A program made the position numbers and the translations under genes. DNA of 64,000 bases from Pseudomonas sp. ADAK13 (GTDB lineage Bacteria; Pseudomonadota; Gammaproteobacteria; Pseudomonadales; Pseudomonadaceae): assembly GCF_012935715.1 (NCBI RefSeq), contig NZ_CP052860.1:3348001-3412000 (forward strand), given 5' to 3'. Each line of letters opens with the position of its first letter. Position 1 is the first letter of the stretch. This document shows positions 50,594 to 63,806 of the stretch, in pieces. Under the pieces are notes generated by a model. It worked only from the letters and a program-made list of their open reading frames with translations. It was not told the origin of the DNA and made no database searches.

Positions 50594-52036
50594 ATGAGCC
50601 ACGACTATCCGAATATTGCCCGCGAGATTCTCGAGAACCTCGGTGGCAGCGACAACCTTGAGCAAGCTGCCCACTGCGTGACGCGTCTGCGCCTGGCCCT
50701 CAAGGACCCGAGCCTGGCCAACAGCGGCGAGTTGAACCAGGTCGACCTGGTCAAGGGCTCGTTCTTCACCGGCGGCCTGTTCCAGATCGTGATCGGCCCC
50801 GGCGAAGTGGAAAAGGTCTACGCTGCCCTGCGCGAACAGACCGGCCTCGCCGCGTCGACCATCGCGGACGTGAAACAGAAAAGCGTCGAAAAAATAAACC
50901 CCATGCAGCGCCTGGTGCGGGTGTTCTCCGACGTGTTCATGCCGATTCTGCCGGCGCTGATCATTGCCGGTTTGCTCATGGGGGTGAACAACCTGATGGG
51001 CGCCAAGGGCATGTTCATCGAGGGCAAGACACTGCTCGATGCCTATCCGAACCTGGATGGTGTGTGGAGCCTGATCAATCTGATGGCCAACACCTCGTTT
51101 GTGTTCCTGCCGGCGCTGGTGGGCTGGTCGGCGGCCAAGCGGTTTGGTGGCAGTGAAATCCTCGGCATCGTCCTCGGCCTGATGCTGGTGCACCCCGATT
51201 TGCTCAACGCCTGGAACTACGGCAAGGCCGTCGCCGGCCTCGACGGCCAGAGCCTGCCGTACTTCGATATTTTCGGCTGGTTCAAGATCGAGAAGGTCGG
51301 CTACCAGGGGCAAATCCTGCCGATCCTGCTGGCCGCCTACGTGATGAGCGTGATTGAAAAATGGCTGCGGGCGCGGGTGCCGAATGCGATTCAATTGCTG
51401 GTGGTGCCGATCACCACCATCGTCGTCACCGGCGTGCTGGCGCTGGCGATCATCGGCCCGGTGACCCGTCACCTCGGCATCCTGATCACCGAAGGCGTGG
51501 TCACCCTGTTTGACCTGGCGCCCATGGTCGGCGGCGCGATTTTCGGACTGCTGTATGCGCCATTGGTGATCACCGGTATGCACCACATGTTCCTCGCGGT
51601 GGACCTGCAACTGATCTCCACCCAGGGCGGCACCTTTATCTGGCCGATGATCGTCATGTCCAACCTGGCCCAGGGCAGCGCGGCGCTCGGTGTGTTCTAC
51701 ATGAGCCGCAATGCGCGGGACAAAAGCATGGCGTCCACTTCGGCGATTTCCGCCTACTTCGGCATCACTGAACCGGCGATGTTCGGGGTCAACCTGCGCT
51801 TCAAGTTTCCGTTCTACGCCGCCCTGACCGGCTCGGCCCTGGGCAGCATTTTCCTGTCGCTGAACAAGGTCCAGGCCTCGGCCATTGGCGTCGGTGGCTT
51901 GCCCGGGTTCATCTCGATCATCCCGCAGTACATCCCAAGCTTTGTCATCGGCATGGCCGTCGCGATTGTCGTGCCGTTTGTTTTGACCTGTGCGCTGAGC
52001 ATGAAGATCGTGCGGCCTGGATACAGGGTCGCCTGA
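50594..52036 (+). CDS. treP: trehalose-specific PTS enzyme IIBC
   Basis: A 480-residue permease. The EIIB domain (1-80) has the phosphorylated Cys28 in AAHCVTRLRL; the EIIC domain (about 105-475) has about ten helices and the substrate motif GITEPAMFGV. It imports trehalose as the 6-phosphate. It lacks a IIA domain, which is supplied by the fusion protein downstream. Confidence 0.95.
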   Translation: MSHDYPNIAREILENLGGSDNLEQAAHCVTRLRLALKDPSLANSGELNQVDLVKGSFFTGGLFQIVIGPGEVEKVYAALREQTGLAASTIADVKQKSVEKINPMQRLVRVFSDVFMPILPALIIAGLLMGVNNLMGAKGMFIEGKTLLDAYPNLDGVWSLINLMANTSFVFLPALVGWSAAKRFGGSEILGIVLGLMLVHPDLLNAWNYGKAVAGLDGQSLPYFDIFGWFKIEKVGYQGQILPILLAAYVMSVIEKWLRARVPNAIQLLVVPITTIVVTGVLALAIIGPVTRHLGILITEGVVTLFDLAPMVGGAIFGLLYAPLVITGMHHMFLAVDLQLISTQGGTFIWPMIVMSNLAQGSAALGVFYMSRNARDKSMASTSAISAYFGITEPAMFGVNLRFKFPFYAALTGSALGSIFLSLNKVQASAIGVGGLPGFISIIPQYIPSFVIGMAVAIVVPFVLTCALSMKIVRPGYRVA

Positions 52037-52040
52037 TCTG

Positions 52041-52070
52041 GCGCCATCGCAGGCAAGCCAGCTCCCACAG
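52041..52070. repeat. single REP element
   Basis: One arm only (GGCAAGCCAGCTCCCACA), between treP and treC, in the same family as the paired elements. Confidence 0.75.
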
Positions 52071-52101
52071 TTGATCGCATTTCAAATTGAAGGAAACCAC
52101 C

Positions 52102-53748
52102 ATGCAAGACTGGCAACACTCGGTGATCTACCAGATCTACCCCAAAAGCTTCCACAGCCACGCGGGTAACGCCACCGGTGACCTGCTGGGCATCGTGGAC
52201 AAGCTCGATTACCTGAAGTGGCTGGGCGTCGACTGCCTGTGGATCACCCCGTTCCTGCGTTCGCCTCAGCGCGATAACGGCTATGACATCAGTGACTACT
52301 ACGCCATCGACCCCAGCTACGGGACCATGGCCGATTGCGACCTGCTGATCAGCGAAGCGGCCAAGCGCGGCATCACGCTGATGCTCGACATCGTGGTCAA
52401 CCACACCTCCATCGAGCACGAGTGGTTCCAGCAGGCGCGCAGCAGCCTTGATAACCCGTACCGCGACTTCTACATCTGGCGCGACCAACCCAACAACTGG
52501 GAGTCCAAGTTCGGCGGTTCGGCCTGGGAGTACGAGGCGCAAACCGGCCAGTACTTTCTGCACCTGTTCGACCACACCCAGGCCGACCTGAATTGGGACA
52601 ACCCCAAAGTGCGCGCCGAAGTGTTCAAGTTGATGCGCTTCTGGCGCGACAAAGGCGTGGGCGGCTTCCGCCTGGACGTGATCAACCTGATCTCCAAGCC
52701 GGCGGATTTCCCGGAAGACAACACCGACGGTCGGCGCTTCTACACCGACGGCCCGAACGTGCATGAGTACCTGCAGGAAATGCACCGCGAAGTGTTCGAG
52801 GGGCATGACCTGATCAACGTCGGCGAGATGTCGTCCACCAGCCTTGAACACTGCATTCGTTATTCGAATCCGCAGTCGAAAGAGCTGTCGATGACCTTCA
52901 ACTTTCACCACCTGAAAGTCGATTACCCGAACCTGCAAAAGTGGGTCGCGGCCGACTTCGACTTCCTGCAACTCAAGCAGATTTTGTCTGACTGGCAACT
53001 CGGCATGCAGGCCGGTGGCGGCTGGAATGCGCTGTTCTGGTGTAACCACGACCAGCCGCGGGTGGTCTCGCGTTTTGGGGATGACGGCGAGCACCGTGTG
53101 GTCTCGGCGAAGATGCTCGCCACGGCGCTGCACTTCCTCCAGGGCACGCCGTTTGTGTACCAGGGCGAAGAGCTGGGCATGACCAATCCGGGCTTCGACA
53201 CCATCGACCAATACCGGGATGTCGAGACCCTGAACATCTACCGGCTCAAGCGCGAGGCTGGTGAGTCCGAGGCGTCGAGCATGGCGGCGATCATGCAGAA
53301 ATCCCGCGACAACGGGCGCACGCCGATGCAATGGAATGCCGATAAAAATGCCGGCTTCAGCAGCGGTGAACCGTGGATCGGCATCCCGGCCAACGCGGCG
53401 CAGATCAACGTGCAAAGCCAGCTGGATGACCCGCAATCGGTGCTGCATCACTACCGCGCCCTGATCGAACTGCGTCGTCACGAGCCGCTGATTCAGGAAG
53501 GCGTTTACCGCCAACTGCTGCCACAGCACACCCAGGTTTGGGCGTATCTGCGGGAGGGGCAGGGCGAGCGCCTGCTGGTGCTGAACAACTTTTACGGCAC
53601 GCCATGCGAAATCGAATTGCCCGATGGCCTGCTGACTGAGGCGCACGAGCAACGCCTGCTGATCAGCAACTACGACGACTGCCCACCGCGTTCGAGCCAG
53701 GTCTCGTTGCGCCCGTATGAATCGTTTGTGCTGCACCTCAAGGACTGA
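52102..53748 (+). CDS. treC: alpha,alpha-phosphotrehalase
   Basis: A 548-residue GH13 enzyme that splits trehalose-6-phosphate into glucose and glucose-6-phosphate. The barrel motifs are DIVVNHTS, GFRLDVIN with the nucleophile Asp, NVGEMSS with the acid Glu, and WCNHDQPR. It begins MQDWQHSVIYQIYPKSF with GAAGGA upstream and follows treP. Confidence 0.96.
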   Translation: MQDWQHSVIYQIYPKSFHSHAGNATGDLLGIVDKLDYLKWLGVDCLWITPFLRSPQRDNGYDISDYYAIDPSYGTMADCDLLISEAAKRGITLMLDIVVNHTSIEHEWFQQARSSLDNPYRDFYIWRDQPNNWESKFGGSAWEYEAQTGQYFLHLFDHTQADLNWDNPKVRAEVFKLMRFWRDKGVGGFRLDVINLISKPADFPEDNTDGRRFYTDGPNVHEYLQEMHREVFEGHDLINVGEMSSTSLEHCIRYSNPQSKELSMTFNFHHLKVDYPNLQKWVAADFDFLQLKQILSDWQLGMQAGGGWNALFWCNHDQPRVVSRFGDDGEHRVVSAKMLATALHFLQGTPFVYQGEELGMTNPGFDTIDQYRDVETLNIYRLKREAGESEASSMAAIMQKSRDNGRTPMQWNADKNAGFSSGEPWIGIPANAAQINVQSQLDDPQSVLHHYRALIELRRHEPLIQEGVYRQLLPQHTQVWAYLREGQGERLLVLNNFYGTPCEIELPDGLLTEAHEQRLLISNYDDCPPRSSQVSLRPYESFVLHLKD

Positions 53749-53761
53749 GAACCCCGCTTTA

Positions 53762-53785
53762 CCCCCGGTGTGGGAGCGCCGGGGG
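53762..53785 (+). other. GC-rich hairpin between treC and the porin gene
   Basis: CCCCCGG/CCGGGGG 7-bp stem with a 10-base loop, then GGCTTT; may attenuate transcription into the porin gene. Confidence 0.4.
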
Positions 53786-53793
53786 GGCTTTAA

Positions 53794-55044
<1,251 letters not shown>

Positions 55045-55052
55045 CACAATCC

Positions 55053-55139
55053 CTGTAGGAGCCCGGCTTGCCTGCGATGGCGTCCTTGAAATCATCGCAC
55101 TATCGACCGACCTCATCGCCGGCAAGCCGGCTCCTACAG
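55053..55139. repeat. REP doublet (CTGTAGGAGCCGG class)
   Basis: Imperfect inverted arms at 55053-55080 and 55114-55139, between the porin and PTS fusion genes. Confidence 0.85.
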
Positions 55140-55173
55140 GTGTTTTTTACAGAACAAAACAGCAGGTGAAGTC

Positions 55174-57705
55174 ATGACCACAACCCAATCCCTGGAATTG
55201 CTGGCGCCATTGTCCGGGGTGCTGCTCGCCCTGGACCAAGTGCCTGATCCGGTGTTCTCCAGTCGCCTGATCGGCGATGGCCTGTGCATCGATCCGACCT
55301 CGCAGACCCTCTGCGCGCCGCTGGCCGGGGTGATCAGCAATATCCAGGACAGTGGTCATGCGGTGAGCGTCACCGATGACAACGGCGTCCAGGTGCTGAT
55401 GCACATTGGCCTGGACACCGTGAATCTGGCGGGCCAGGGGTTCACCCGATTGGTCGAGGAAGGCCAGCGGGTGGACGCCGGGCAGCCGCTGATCGAATTC
55501 GATGCCGACTACGTGGCGCTCAACGCCCGTAGTTTGCTGACCCTGATGCTGGTGGTCAGTGGCGAGCCCTTCAAGCTGCTGACCCCGGAGCAGGGCCTGG
55601 TGGACGTGGGGCAACCGTTGCTGCGGGTAACGCCTGAGGCGGGCGCGGCCGAGGTCGAGGAAGAGCAGGGCGAGGCACTGTTTTCCAAGCCGCTGACGTT
55701 GCCCAATGCCAACGGCCTGCACGCTCGCCCGGCGGCGGTGTTTGCCCAGGCAGCCAAGGGTTTCAATGCGAGCATTTACCTGCACAAGCAAACCCAGAGC
55801 GCCAACGCCAAGTCCCTGGTGGCGATCATGGCGTTGCAAACCGTGCAGGGCGATACCGTGCAGGTGAGTGCGGCGGGCGACGATGCCGAGGCGGCGATCA
55901 CGGCCCTGGTTGCCTTGCTGGCAGACGGCTGCGGAGAGACGGTGGCGGTGCAGGTCGAGGACGTTGAGCCGGCGGCGCCGGTGTCATCGGCAAGCCTGCT
56001 GCGCGGTGTGTGTGCTTCGCCGGGTTCGGCGTTCGGCCAGGTGGTTCAGGTGGCCGAGCCGGATCTGAATATCACTGAAGCCGGTGCCGGTGAAGCGGTC
56101 GAGCGTGCGACGCTGGAACGTGGCCTGCGCGAAGCGACCGAGGCACTGCAAGCCTTGCAGGCCACGGCGGTCGGCGGTGCCCAGGCGGAGATTTTCCGCG
56201 CTCATCAAGAGTTGCTGGAAGACCCGACGTTGCTGGAACAGGCCCATGAATCACTGGCTCAGGGCAAGAGTGCAGCGTTTGCCTGGAACAGTGCGACCGT
56301 CGCCACCGCCACGCTGTTCCAGGGCTTGGGCAACGCCTTGCTCGCCGAGCGCGCGGCGGACCTGGCCGACGTCGGCCAACGGGTGCTGAAGCTGATCCTC
56401 GGGATCAAGGACAGCGCCTGGGACTTGCCGGAGCAGGCGATCCTGATTGCCGAACAACTCACCCCTTCGCAAACCGCCAGCCTCGATACGCGCAAGGTGT
56501 TGGGCTTCGTCACGGTGGGCGGCGGTGCTACCAGCCACGTTGCGATCCTGGCCCGTGCCCTGGGCTTGCCGGCGATCTGCGGCGTGCCCGTGCAGGTGCT
56601 GGACCTGGCCAACGGCAAGCAAGTGCTGCTGGATGCCGACAAGGGCGAGTTGCACCTGGAGCCGAACCTGGCCGAGATCGAGCAACTGCAAGCCACCCGC
56701 CAACAACACGTACTGCGCCGCCAGCGCGAAGTGGAGCAGGCGTCATTGCCCGCCACCACCCGCGACGGTCATCACGTCGAGGTGACGGCCAACGTCGCGT
56801 CCCTGCAAGAAGTGGAACAAGCGTTGTCCCTGGGCGGAGAAGGCGTCGGTTTGCTGCGTTCCGAATTCCTCTACCTGGACCGCAACCGCGCACCGAGTCC
56901 CGAAGAACAGGCGGGCACCTACAGCGCCATTGCCCGTGCGTTGGGCCCCGAGCGCAATCTGGTGGTGCGCACCCTGGACGTCGGTGGCGACAAGCCGCTG
57001 GCCTATGTGCCGATGGACGCAGAGACCAATCCGTTCCTGGGCCTGCGTGGAATTCGCCTGTGCCTGGAGCGCCCGGAACTGCTGCGTGAACAGTTCCGCG
57101 CGATTCTCGCCAGTGCCGGTTTCGCCCGTCTGCACATCATGTTGCCGATGGTCAGCCTGCTCTCGGAACTGCGCCTGGCGCGGCAGATTCTTGAAGAGGA
57201 AGCGCTGGCCCTGGGGCTGACGGAATTGCCGAAGCTGGGAATCATGATAGAAGTGCCGTCGGCGGCGCTGATGGCGGATGTGTTTGCGCCGGAGGTGGAT
57301 TTCTTCTCTATCGGCACCAACGACCTGACCCAATACACCCTGGCCATGGACCGCGATCACCCGCGCCTCGCCAGCCAGGCCGACAGCTTCCACCCGGCAG
57401 TGCTGCGTCTGATCGCCACCACCGTCAAGGCCGCCCATGCCCATGGCAAGTGGGTGGGGGTGTGCGGCGCCCTGGCGTCTGAAGCGCTGGCGGTGCCGGT
57501 GTTGATCGGGCTGGGGGTGGATGAGTTGTCGGTCAGCGTGCCGCTGATCCCGAGCATCAAGGCCACTGTGCGCGAGCTGGACCTGACGGACTGCCAATCC
57601 ATCGCCCGCCAGGTGCTGGGCCTGGAAGAAGCGTCACAGGTGCGCGAAGCGTTGCGCCTGTATCACGCGGCTACCGTTGAAACCTCATTGGTTGTGGAGA
57701 ACTGA
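55174..57705 (+). CDS. PTS fusion protein: EIIA(Glc)-HPr-Enzyme I
   Basis: An 843-residue phosphotransfer protein with three modules: EIIA (1-150, H62 and active H77 in LMHIGLDTVN), HPr (about 170-260, H183 in NGLHARPAAVF) and Enzyme I (about 275-835, H456 in GGATSHVAILARALG, PEP site GVGLLRSEFLYLD and the IGTNDLTQYTLAMDR motif). It provides every soluble step from PEP to the IIBC permease and so makes the trehalose PTS self-contained. Confidence 0.96.
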   Translation: MTTTQSLELLAPLSGVLLALDQVPDPVFSSRLIGDGLCIDPTSQTLCAPLAGVISNIQDSGHAVSVTDDNGVQVLMHIGLDTVNLAGQGFTRLVEEGQRVDAGQPLIEFDADYVALNARSLLTLMLVVSGEPFKLLTPEQGLVDVGQPLLRVTPEAGAAEVEEEQGEALFSKPLTLPNANGLHARPAAVFAQAAKGFNASIYLHKQTQSANAKSLVAIMALQTVQGDTVQVSAAGDDAEAAITALVALLADGCGETVAVQVEDVEPAAPVSSASLLRGVCASPGSAFGQVVQVAEPDLNITEAGAGEAVERATLERGLREATEALQALQATAVGGAQAEIFRAHQELLEDPTLLEQAHESLAQGKSAAFAWNSATVATATLFQGLGNALLAERAADLADVGQRVLKLILGIKDSAWDLPEQAILIAEQLTPSQTASLDTRKVLGFVTVGGGATSHVAILARALGLPAICGVPVQVLDLANGKQVLLDADKGELHLEPNLAEIEQLQATRQQHVLRRQREVEQASLPATTRDGHHVEVTANVASLQEVEQALSLGGEGVGLLRSEFLYLDRNRAPSPEEQAGTYSAIARALGPERNLVVRTLDVGGDKPLAYVPMDAETNPFLGLRGIRLCLERPELLREQFRAILASAGFARLHIMLPMVSLLSELRLARQILEEEALALGLTELPKLGIMIEVPSAALMADVFAPEVDFFSIGTNDLTQYTLAMDRDHPRLASQADSFHPAVLRLIATTVKAAHAHGKWVGVCGALASEALAVPVLIGLGVDELSVSVPLIPSIKATVRELDLTDCQSIARQVLGLEEASQVREALRLYHAATVETSLVVEN

Positions 57706-57706
57706 C

Positions 57707-57991
57707 ATGTTCGAGAAATTTCAGCGGGCGTTCTGGAAGGCCCTGACCCCGGATTTGATTCTTGAGACGCCGCAGGCGGCTCCGGTGAGCGAATCACTAT
57801 TGGCACCGGGGGTGTTGAATGCGCTGGGCGGCGCGGAGAATCTCAAGTCGCAGCAACGGGTGGCACTGACCCGGGTGCGGGTGCAGTTGAAGGAGGCGGG
57901 GCGGCTGGATGAGAAGGCGTTGAAGGCGGCGGGTGTGCCGGGTGTGATGGTGTTGGCGGGTGGGGTGGTGCACCTGATTACCGGCCTTTAA
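57707..57991 (+). CDS. EIIB-like PTS protein lacking the active-site Cys
   Basis: A 94-residue protein. Residues 37-94 follow the glucose-family EIIB pattern (LNALGGAENL, TRVRVQLKEAGRLDEKALKAAGVPGVMVLAGGVVHLITG). The position of the phosphorylated Cys (AAHCVTR in TreP) reads VALTR here, so the residue is Ala. It cannot carry phosphate in the usual way and may be regulatory or a relic. It starts directly after the fusion gene. Confidence 0.88.
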   Translation: MFEKFQRAFWKALTPDLILETPQAAPVSESLLAPGVLNALGGAENLKSQQRVALTRVRVQLKEAGRLDEKALKAAGVPGVMVLAGGVVHLITGL

Positions 57992-58037
57992 AGATCAAAT
58001 CAGGTGGGGAGATTACTTTTGTGGTGAGGAGCTTGTC

Positions 58038-58132
58038 TGTGGCGAGGGGGCTTGTCCCCCGTTGGAGTGCGCAGCGCTCCGGCTTTTTGGGGCTGCTTCG
58101 CAACCCAACGGGGGACAAGCCCCCTCGCCACA
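58038..58132. repeat. REP doublet (TGTGGCGAGGGGGCTTG class)
   Basis: Inverted arms of about 28 bases (58038-58065 and 58105-58132) around an inner GGAGTGCGCAGCGCTCC hairpin. A third REP type in this window. Confidence 0.88.
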
Positions 58133-58157
58133 AAAGCTCGGCTCCATACGGAGTGAG

Positions 58158-59789
<1,632 letters not shown>

Positions 59790-59905
59790 TTATGCCAACT
59801 GACGTCCGGCTGCGGCCACTGGTGCCGTTTCGGGTGCCGTTGGCGACGGTTTACGCTAGAATGCACGGCCTCAAAGCACACCCCCTTCCCGAGGCTGTCC
59901 CGAAG

Positions 59906-62900
59906 ATGTTGATCCTGCGCGGCGCTCCTGCCCTTTCTGCCTTTCGCCACAGCAAACTCCTTGAGCAACTGAGCCAGAAGGTACCTTCTGTCAGTGGCTT
60001 GTATGCTGAATTTGCTCACTTCGCCGACGTTAACGGCGTTTTGACCGCCGACGAACAGCAAGTGCTGGCGCGCCTTCTGAAGTACGGTCCCAGCGTTCCT
60101 GTTCAAGAGCCTAACGGCCGCTTGTTCCTGGTCCTGCCACGGTTCGGCACCATCTCGCCCTGGTCGAGCAAGGCCAGCGACATCGCCCGCAACTGCGGCC
60201 TGGAAAAAATCCAGCGCCTGGAACGCGGGATCGCCTTCTATGTAGCAGGCCAGTTCAGCGACGCCGAGGCCGAGCTGATCGCCAGCAGCCTGCACGACCG
60301 CATGACCCAGATCATCGTGGGCCAGTTGGAACAGGCCGCCGGTCTGTTCAGCCACGCCGAGCCCAAGCCGCTGACCGCGATTGACGTGCTCGGTGGCGGT
60401 CGCGCCGCGCTGGAAACCGCCAACACCGAACTGGGCCTGGCCCTCGCCGAAGACGAAATTGACTACCTGGTCAACGCCTTCATCGGCCTGAAGCGCAACC
60501 CGCACGACATCGAACTGATGATGTTCGCCCAGGCGAACTCCGAGCACTGCCGTCACAAGATCTTCAACGCCAGTTGGGACATCGACGGCCAGAGCCAGGA
60601 AAAAAGCCTGTTCGGCATGATCAAGAACACCTACGTGATGCACAGCGAAGGCGTTCTGTCGGCTTATAAAGACAACGCCTCGGTGATCGTCGGCAGCGTG
60701 GCTGGTCGCTTCTTCCCGGACCCTGAAACCCGCCAGTACGGCGCGGTGCAGGAGCCGGTGCACATCCTGATGAAAGTCGAGACTCACAACCACCCGACCG
60801 CGATTGCCCCGTTCCCGGGCGCAGCCACCGGTTCCGGCGGCGAGATTCGCGACGAAGGTGCAACCGGTCGTGGCGCCAAGCCAAAGGCCGGCCTCACTGG
60901 CTTCACCGTATCCAACCTGCAGATCCCGGGCTTCGAACAGCCGTGGGAAGTGCCGTACGGCAAGCCTGAGCGCATCGTCACCGCGCTGGACATCATGATC
61001 GAAGGCCCGCTGGGCGGCGCTGCATTCAACAACGAATTCGGGCGTCCGGCCCTGACCGGTTACTTCCGTACCTTCGAACAATCCATCACCACCCCGCGTG
61101 GCGATGAAGTGCGCGGTTACCACAAGCCGATCATGTTGGCCGGCGGCATGGGCAACATCCGCGCCGAACACGTACAGAAAGGCGAGATTCTGGTCGGCTC
61201 CAAGCTGATCGTCCTCGGCGGCCCGGCCATGTTGATCGGCCTGGGCGGCGGCGCCGCTTCCTCCATGGCCACCGGCACCAGCTCGGCAGACCTGGACTTC
61301 GCGTCCGTACAGCGTGAAAACCCTGAAATGGAACGCCGTTGCCAGGAAGTCATCGACCGTTGCTGGCAGTTGGGTGACAAGAACCCGATCAGCTTCATCC
61401 ACGACGTGGGCGCGGGCGGTTTGTCCAACGCCTTCCCGGAACTGGTCAACGATGGCGACCGTGGCGGCCGCTTCGAACTGCGCAACATTCCAAACGACGA
61501 GCCGGGCATGGCCCCGCACGAAATCTGGAGCAACGAATCCCAGGAACGCTATGTGTTGGCGGTGGGTCCTGCGGACTTCGAACGCTTCCAGGCGATCTGC
61601 GAACGCGAGCGCTGCCCGTTTGCCGTGGTCGGCGAAGCCACTGCCGAGCCGCAACTGACGGTCACCGACAGCCACTTCGGCAACAGCCCGGTAGACATGC
61701 CGCTGGAAGTGTTGCTGGGCAAGGCCCCACGCATGCACCGTTCGGCCGTGCGTGAAAACGAACTGGGCGACGATTTCGATCCGTCCACCCTGGCCATCGC
61801 CGACTGCGTGGAGCGCGTCCTGCACCACCCGGCCGTTGCCAGCAAAAGCTTCCTGATCACCATCGGCGACCGCACCATTACCGGTCTGGTTGCCCGTGAT
61901 CAAATGGTCGGCCCGTGGCAGGTTCCGGTGGCAGACGTTGCCGTCACCGCCACCAGCTTCGACGTCTACACCGGTGAAGCCATGGCCATGGGCGAGCGTA
62001 CTCCGCTGGCCCTGCTGGACGCTCCGGCGTCGGGCCGCATGGCTATTGGCGAAACCCTGACCAACATCGCCGCGTCGCGCATCGCCAAGATCTCCGACAT
62101 CAAGCTGTCGGCCAACTGGATGTCCGCTGCCGGCCACCCGGGTGAAGATGCGCGCCTGTACGACACCGTGAAAGCAGTCGGCATGGAGCTGTGCCCTGAG
62201 CTGGGCATCACCATTCCGGTGGGCAAGGACTCCATGTCCATGGCCACCCGCTGGAACGATGAAGGCGTGGACAAGAGCGTTACCTCGCCGCTGTCGCTGA
62301 TCGTTACCGGCTTTGCGCCAGTGACCGACATTCGCCAGACCCTGACCCCGCAACTGCGCATGGACAAGGGCACCACCGACCTGATCCTGATCGACCTCGG
62401 TCGCGGCCAGAACCGCATGGGCGCCTCGATCCTCGCCCAGGTGCACGGCAAGCTCGGCAAACAGGCTCCGGACGTCGACGACGCCGAAGACCTGAAAGCC
62501 TTCTTCGCGGTGATCCAGGGCCTGAACGCCGACGGTCACCTGCTGGCGTACCACGACCGTTCCGACGGTGGTTTGCTGACCAGCGCCGTGGAAATGGCCT
62601 TCGCCGGTCACTGCGGCCTGAGCCTGAACCTCGATGGCCTGGCGGAAACCTCTGCCGACATCGCCGCGATCCTGTTCAACGAAGAACTGGGCGCCGTGAT
62701 CCAGGTTCGCCAGGACGCAACGCCAGACGTACTCGCACAATTCAGCGCTGCTGGCCTGGGCGACTGCGTGGCCGTAGTGGGCCAGCCGATCAACAACGGT
62801 GAAATCAACATCGTCTTCAACGGCGAAACCGTGTTTGAAGGCCAGCGCCGCCTGCTGCAACGCCAGTGGGCCGAGACCAGCTACCAGATCCAGCGCCTGC

Positions 62901-63802
62901 GTGACAACGCCGACTGCGCCGAGCAGGAATTCGACGTGATCCTGGAAGAAGACAACCCGGGCCTGAGCACCAAGCTCAGCTTCGACGTCAACCAGGACAT
63001 CGCCGCGCCTTACATCAAGAAAGGCATCCGCCCACAAGTGGCCGTATTGCGTGAGCAGGGCGTCAACGGTCAGGTGGAAATGGCGGCAGCGTTCGATCGT
63101 GCCGGCTTCAATGCGATCGACGTGCACATGAGCGACATCCTCGCCGGTCGCGTTGACCTCAATGAGTTCAAAGGCCTGGTTGCCTGCGGCGGTTTCTCCT
63201 ACGGCGACGTGCTGGGTGCCGGTGAAGGCTGGGCCAAATCGGCCCTGTTCAACAGCCGTGCCCGCGACGCGTTCCAGGGCTTCTTCGAGCGTAACGACAG
63301 CTTCACCCTGGGTGTGTGCAACGGTTGCCAGATGATGTCCAACCTCAGCGAACTGATCCCGGGCAGCGAGTTCTGGCCGCACTTCGTGCGTAACCGTTCC
63401 GAGCAGTTCGAAGCCCGTGTAGCGATGGTTCAGGTGCAGGAATCCAACTCGATCTTCCTGCAGGGCATGGCCGGTTCGCGCATGCCGATCGCCATTGCCC
63501 ACGGTGAAGGCCATGCCGAGTTCTCCAGCGAAGAAGCACTGCTGGAAGCCGACCTGTCCGGTACTGTGGCCCTGCGTTTCGTCGACAACCACGGCAAGGT
63601 CACCGAAGGCTACCCGGCCAACCCGAACGGCTCGCCGCGCGGGATCACCGGCCTCACCAGCCGCGACGGTCGCGTCACCATCATGATGCCGCACCCGGAG
63701 CGTGTGTTCCGCGCCGTGCAGAACTCGTGGCGCCCGGAAGAGTGGAACGAAGACGGCGCGTGGATGCGCATGTTCCGTAACGCTCGTGTGTGGGTGAACT
63801 AA
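59906..63802 (+). CDS. purL: phosphoribosylformylglycinamidine synthase
   Basis: A 1298-residue single-chain PurL of the gamma-proteobacterial type. The N-terminal PurS-like region is followed by two AIRS-type halves ([68 protein letters not shown]) and a C-terminal glutaminase with nucleophile Cys in [11 protein letters not shown] and PHPERVFR. The start is at [14 protein letters not shown]. It makes FGAM in purine synthesis. The 287-base gap to mltF holds the divergent promoters and no gene. Confidence 0.98.
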   Translation: MLILRGAPALSAFRHSKLLEQLSQKVPSVSGLYAEFAHFADVNGVLTADEQQVLARLLKYGPSVPVQEPNGRLFLVLPRFGTISPWSSKASDIARNCGLEKIQRLERGIAFYVAGQFSDAEAELIASSLHDRMTQIIVGQLEQAAGLFSHAEPKPLTAIDVLGGGRAALETANTELGLALAEDEIDYLVNAFIGLKRNPHDIELMMFAQANSEHCRHKIFNASWDIDGQSQEKSLFGMIKNTYVMHSEGVLSAYKDNASVIVGSVAGRFFPDPETRQYGAVQEPVHILMKVETHNHPTAIAPFPGAATGSGGEIRDEGATGRGAKPKAGLTGFTVSNLQIPGFEQPWEVPYGKPERIVTALDIMIEGPLGGAAFNNEFGRPALTGYFRTFEQSITTPRGDEVRGYHKPIMLAGGMGNIRAEHVQKGEILVGSKLIVLGGPAMLIGLGGGAASSMATGTSSADLDFASVQRENPEMERRCQEVIDRCWQLGDKNPISFIHDVGAGGLSNAFPELVNDGDRGGRFELRNIPNDEPGMAPHEIWSNESQERYVLAVGPADFERFQAICERERCPFAVVGEATAEPQLTVTDSHFGNSPVDMPLEVLLGKAPRMHRSAVRENELGDDFDPSTLAIADCVERVLHHPAVASKSFLITIGDRTITGLVARDQMVGPWQVPVADVAVTATSFDVYTGEAMAMGERTPLALLDAPASGRMAIGETLTNIAASRIAKISDIKLSANWMSAAGHPGEDARLYDTVKAVGMELCPELGITIPVGKDSMSMATRWNDEGVDKSVTSPLSLIVTGFAPVTDIRQTLTPQLRMDKGTTDLILIDLGRGQNRMGASILAQVHGKLGKQAPDVDDAEDLKAFFAVIQGLNADGHLLAYHDRSDGGLLTSAVEMAFAGHCGLSLNLDGLAETSADIAAILFNEELGAVIQVRQDATPDVLAQFSAAGLGDCVAVVGQPINNGEINIVFNGETVFEGQRRLLQRQWAETSYQIQRLRDNADCAEQEFDVILEEDNPGLSTKLSFDVNQDIAAPYIKKGIRPQVAVLREQGVNGQVEMAAAFDRAGFNAIDVHMSDILAGRVDLNEFKGLVACGGFSYGDVLGAGEGWAKSALFNSRARDAFQGFFERNDSFTLGVCNGCQMMSNLSELIPGSEFWPHFVRNRSEQFEARVAMVQVQESNSIFLQGMAGSRMPIAIAHGEGHAEFSSEEALLEADLSGTVALRFVDNHGKVTEGYPANPNGSPRGITGLTSRDGRVTIMMPHPERVFRAVQNSWRPEEWNEDGAWMRMFRNARVWVN

Positions 63803-63806
63803 GACG

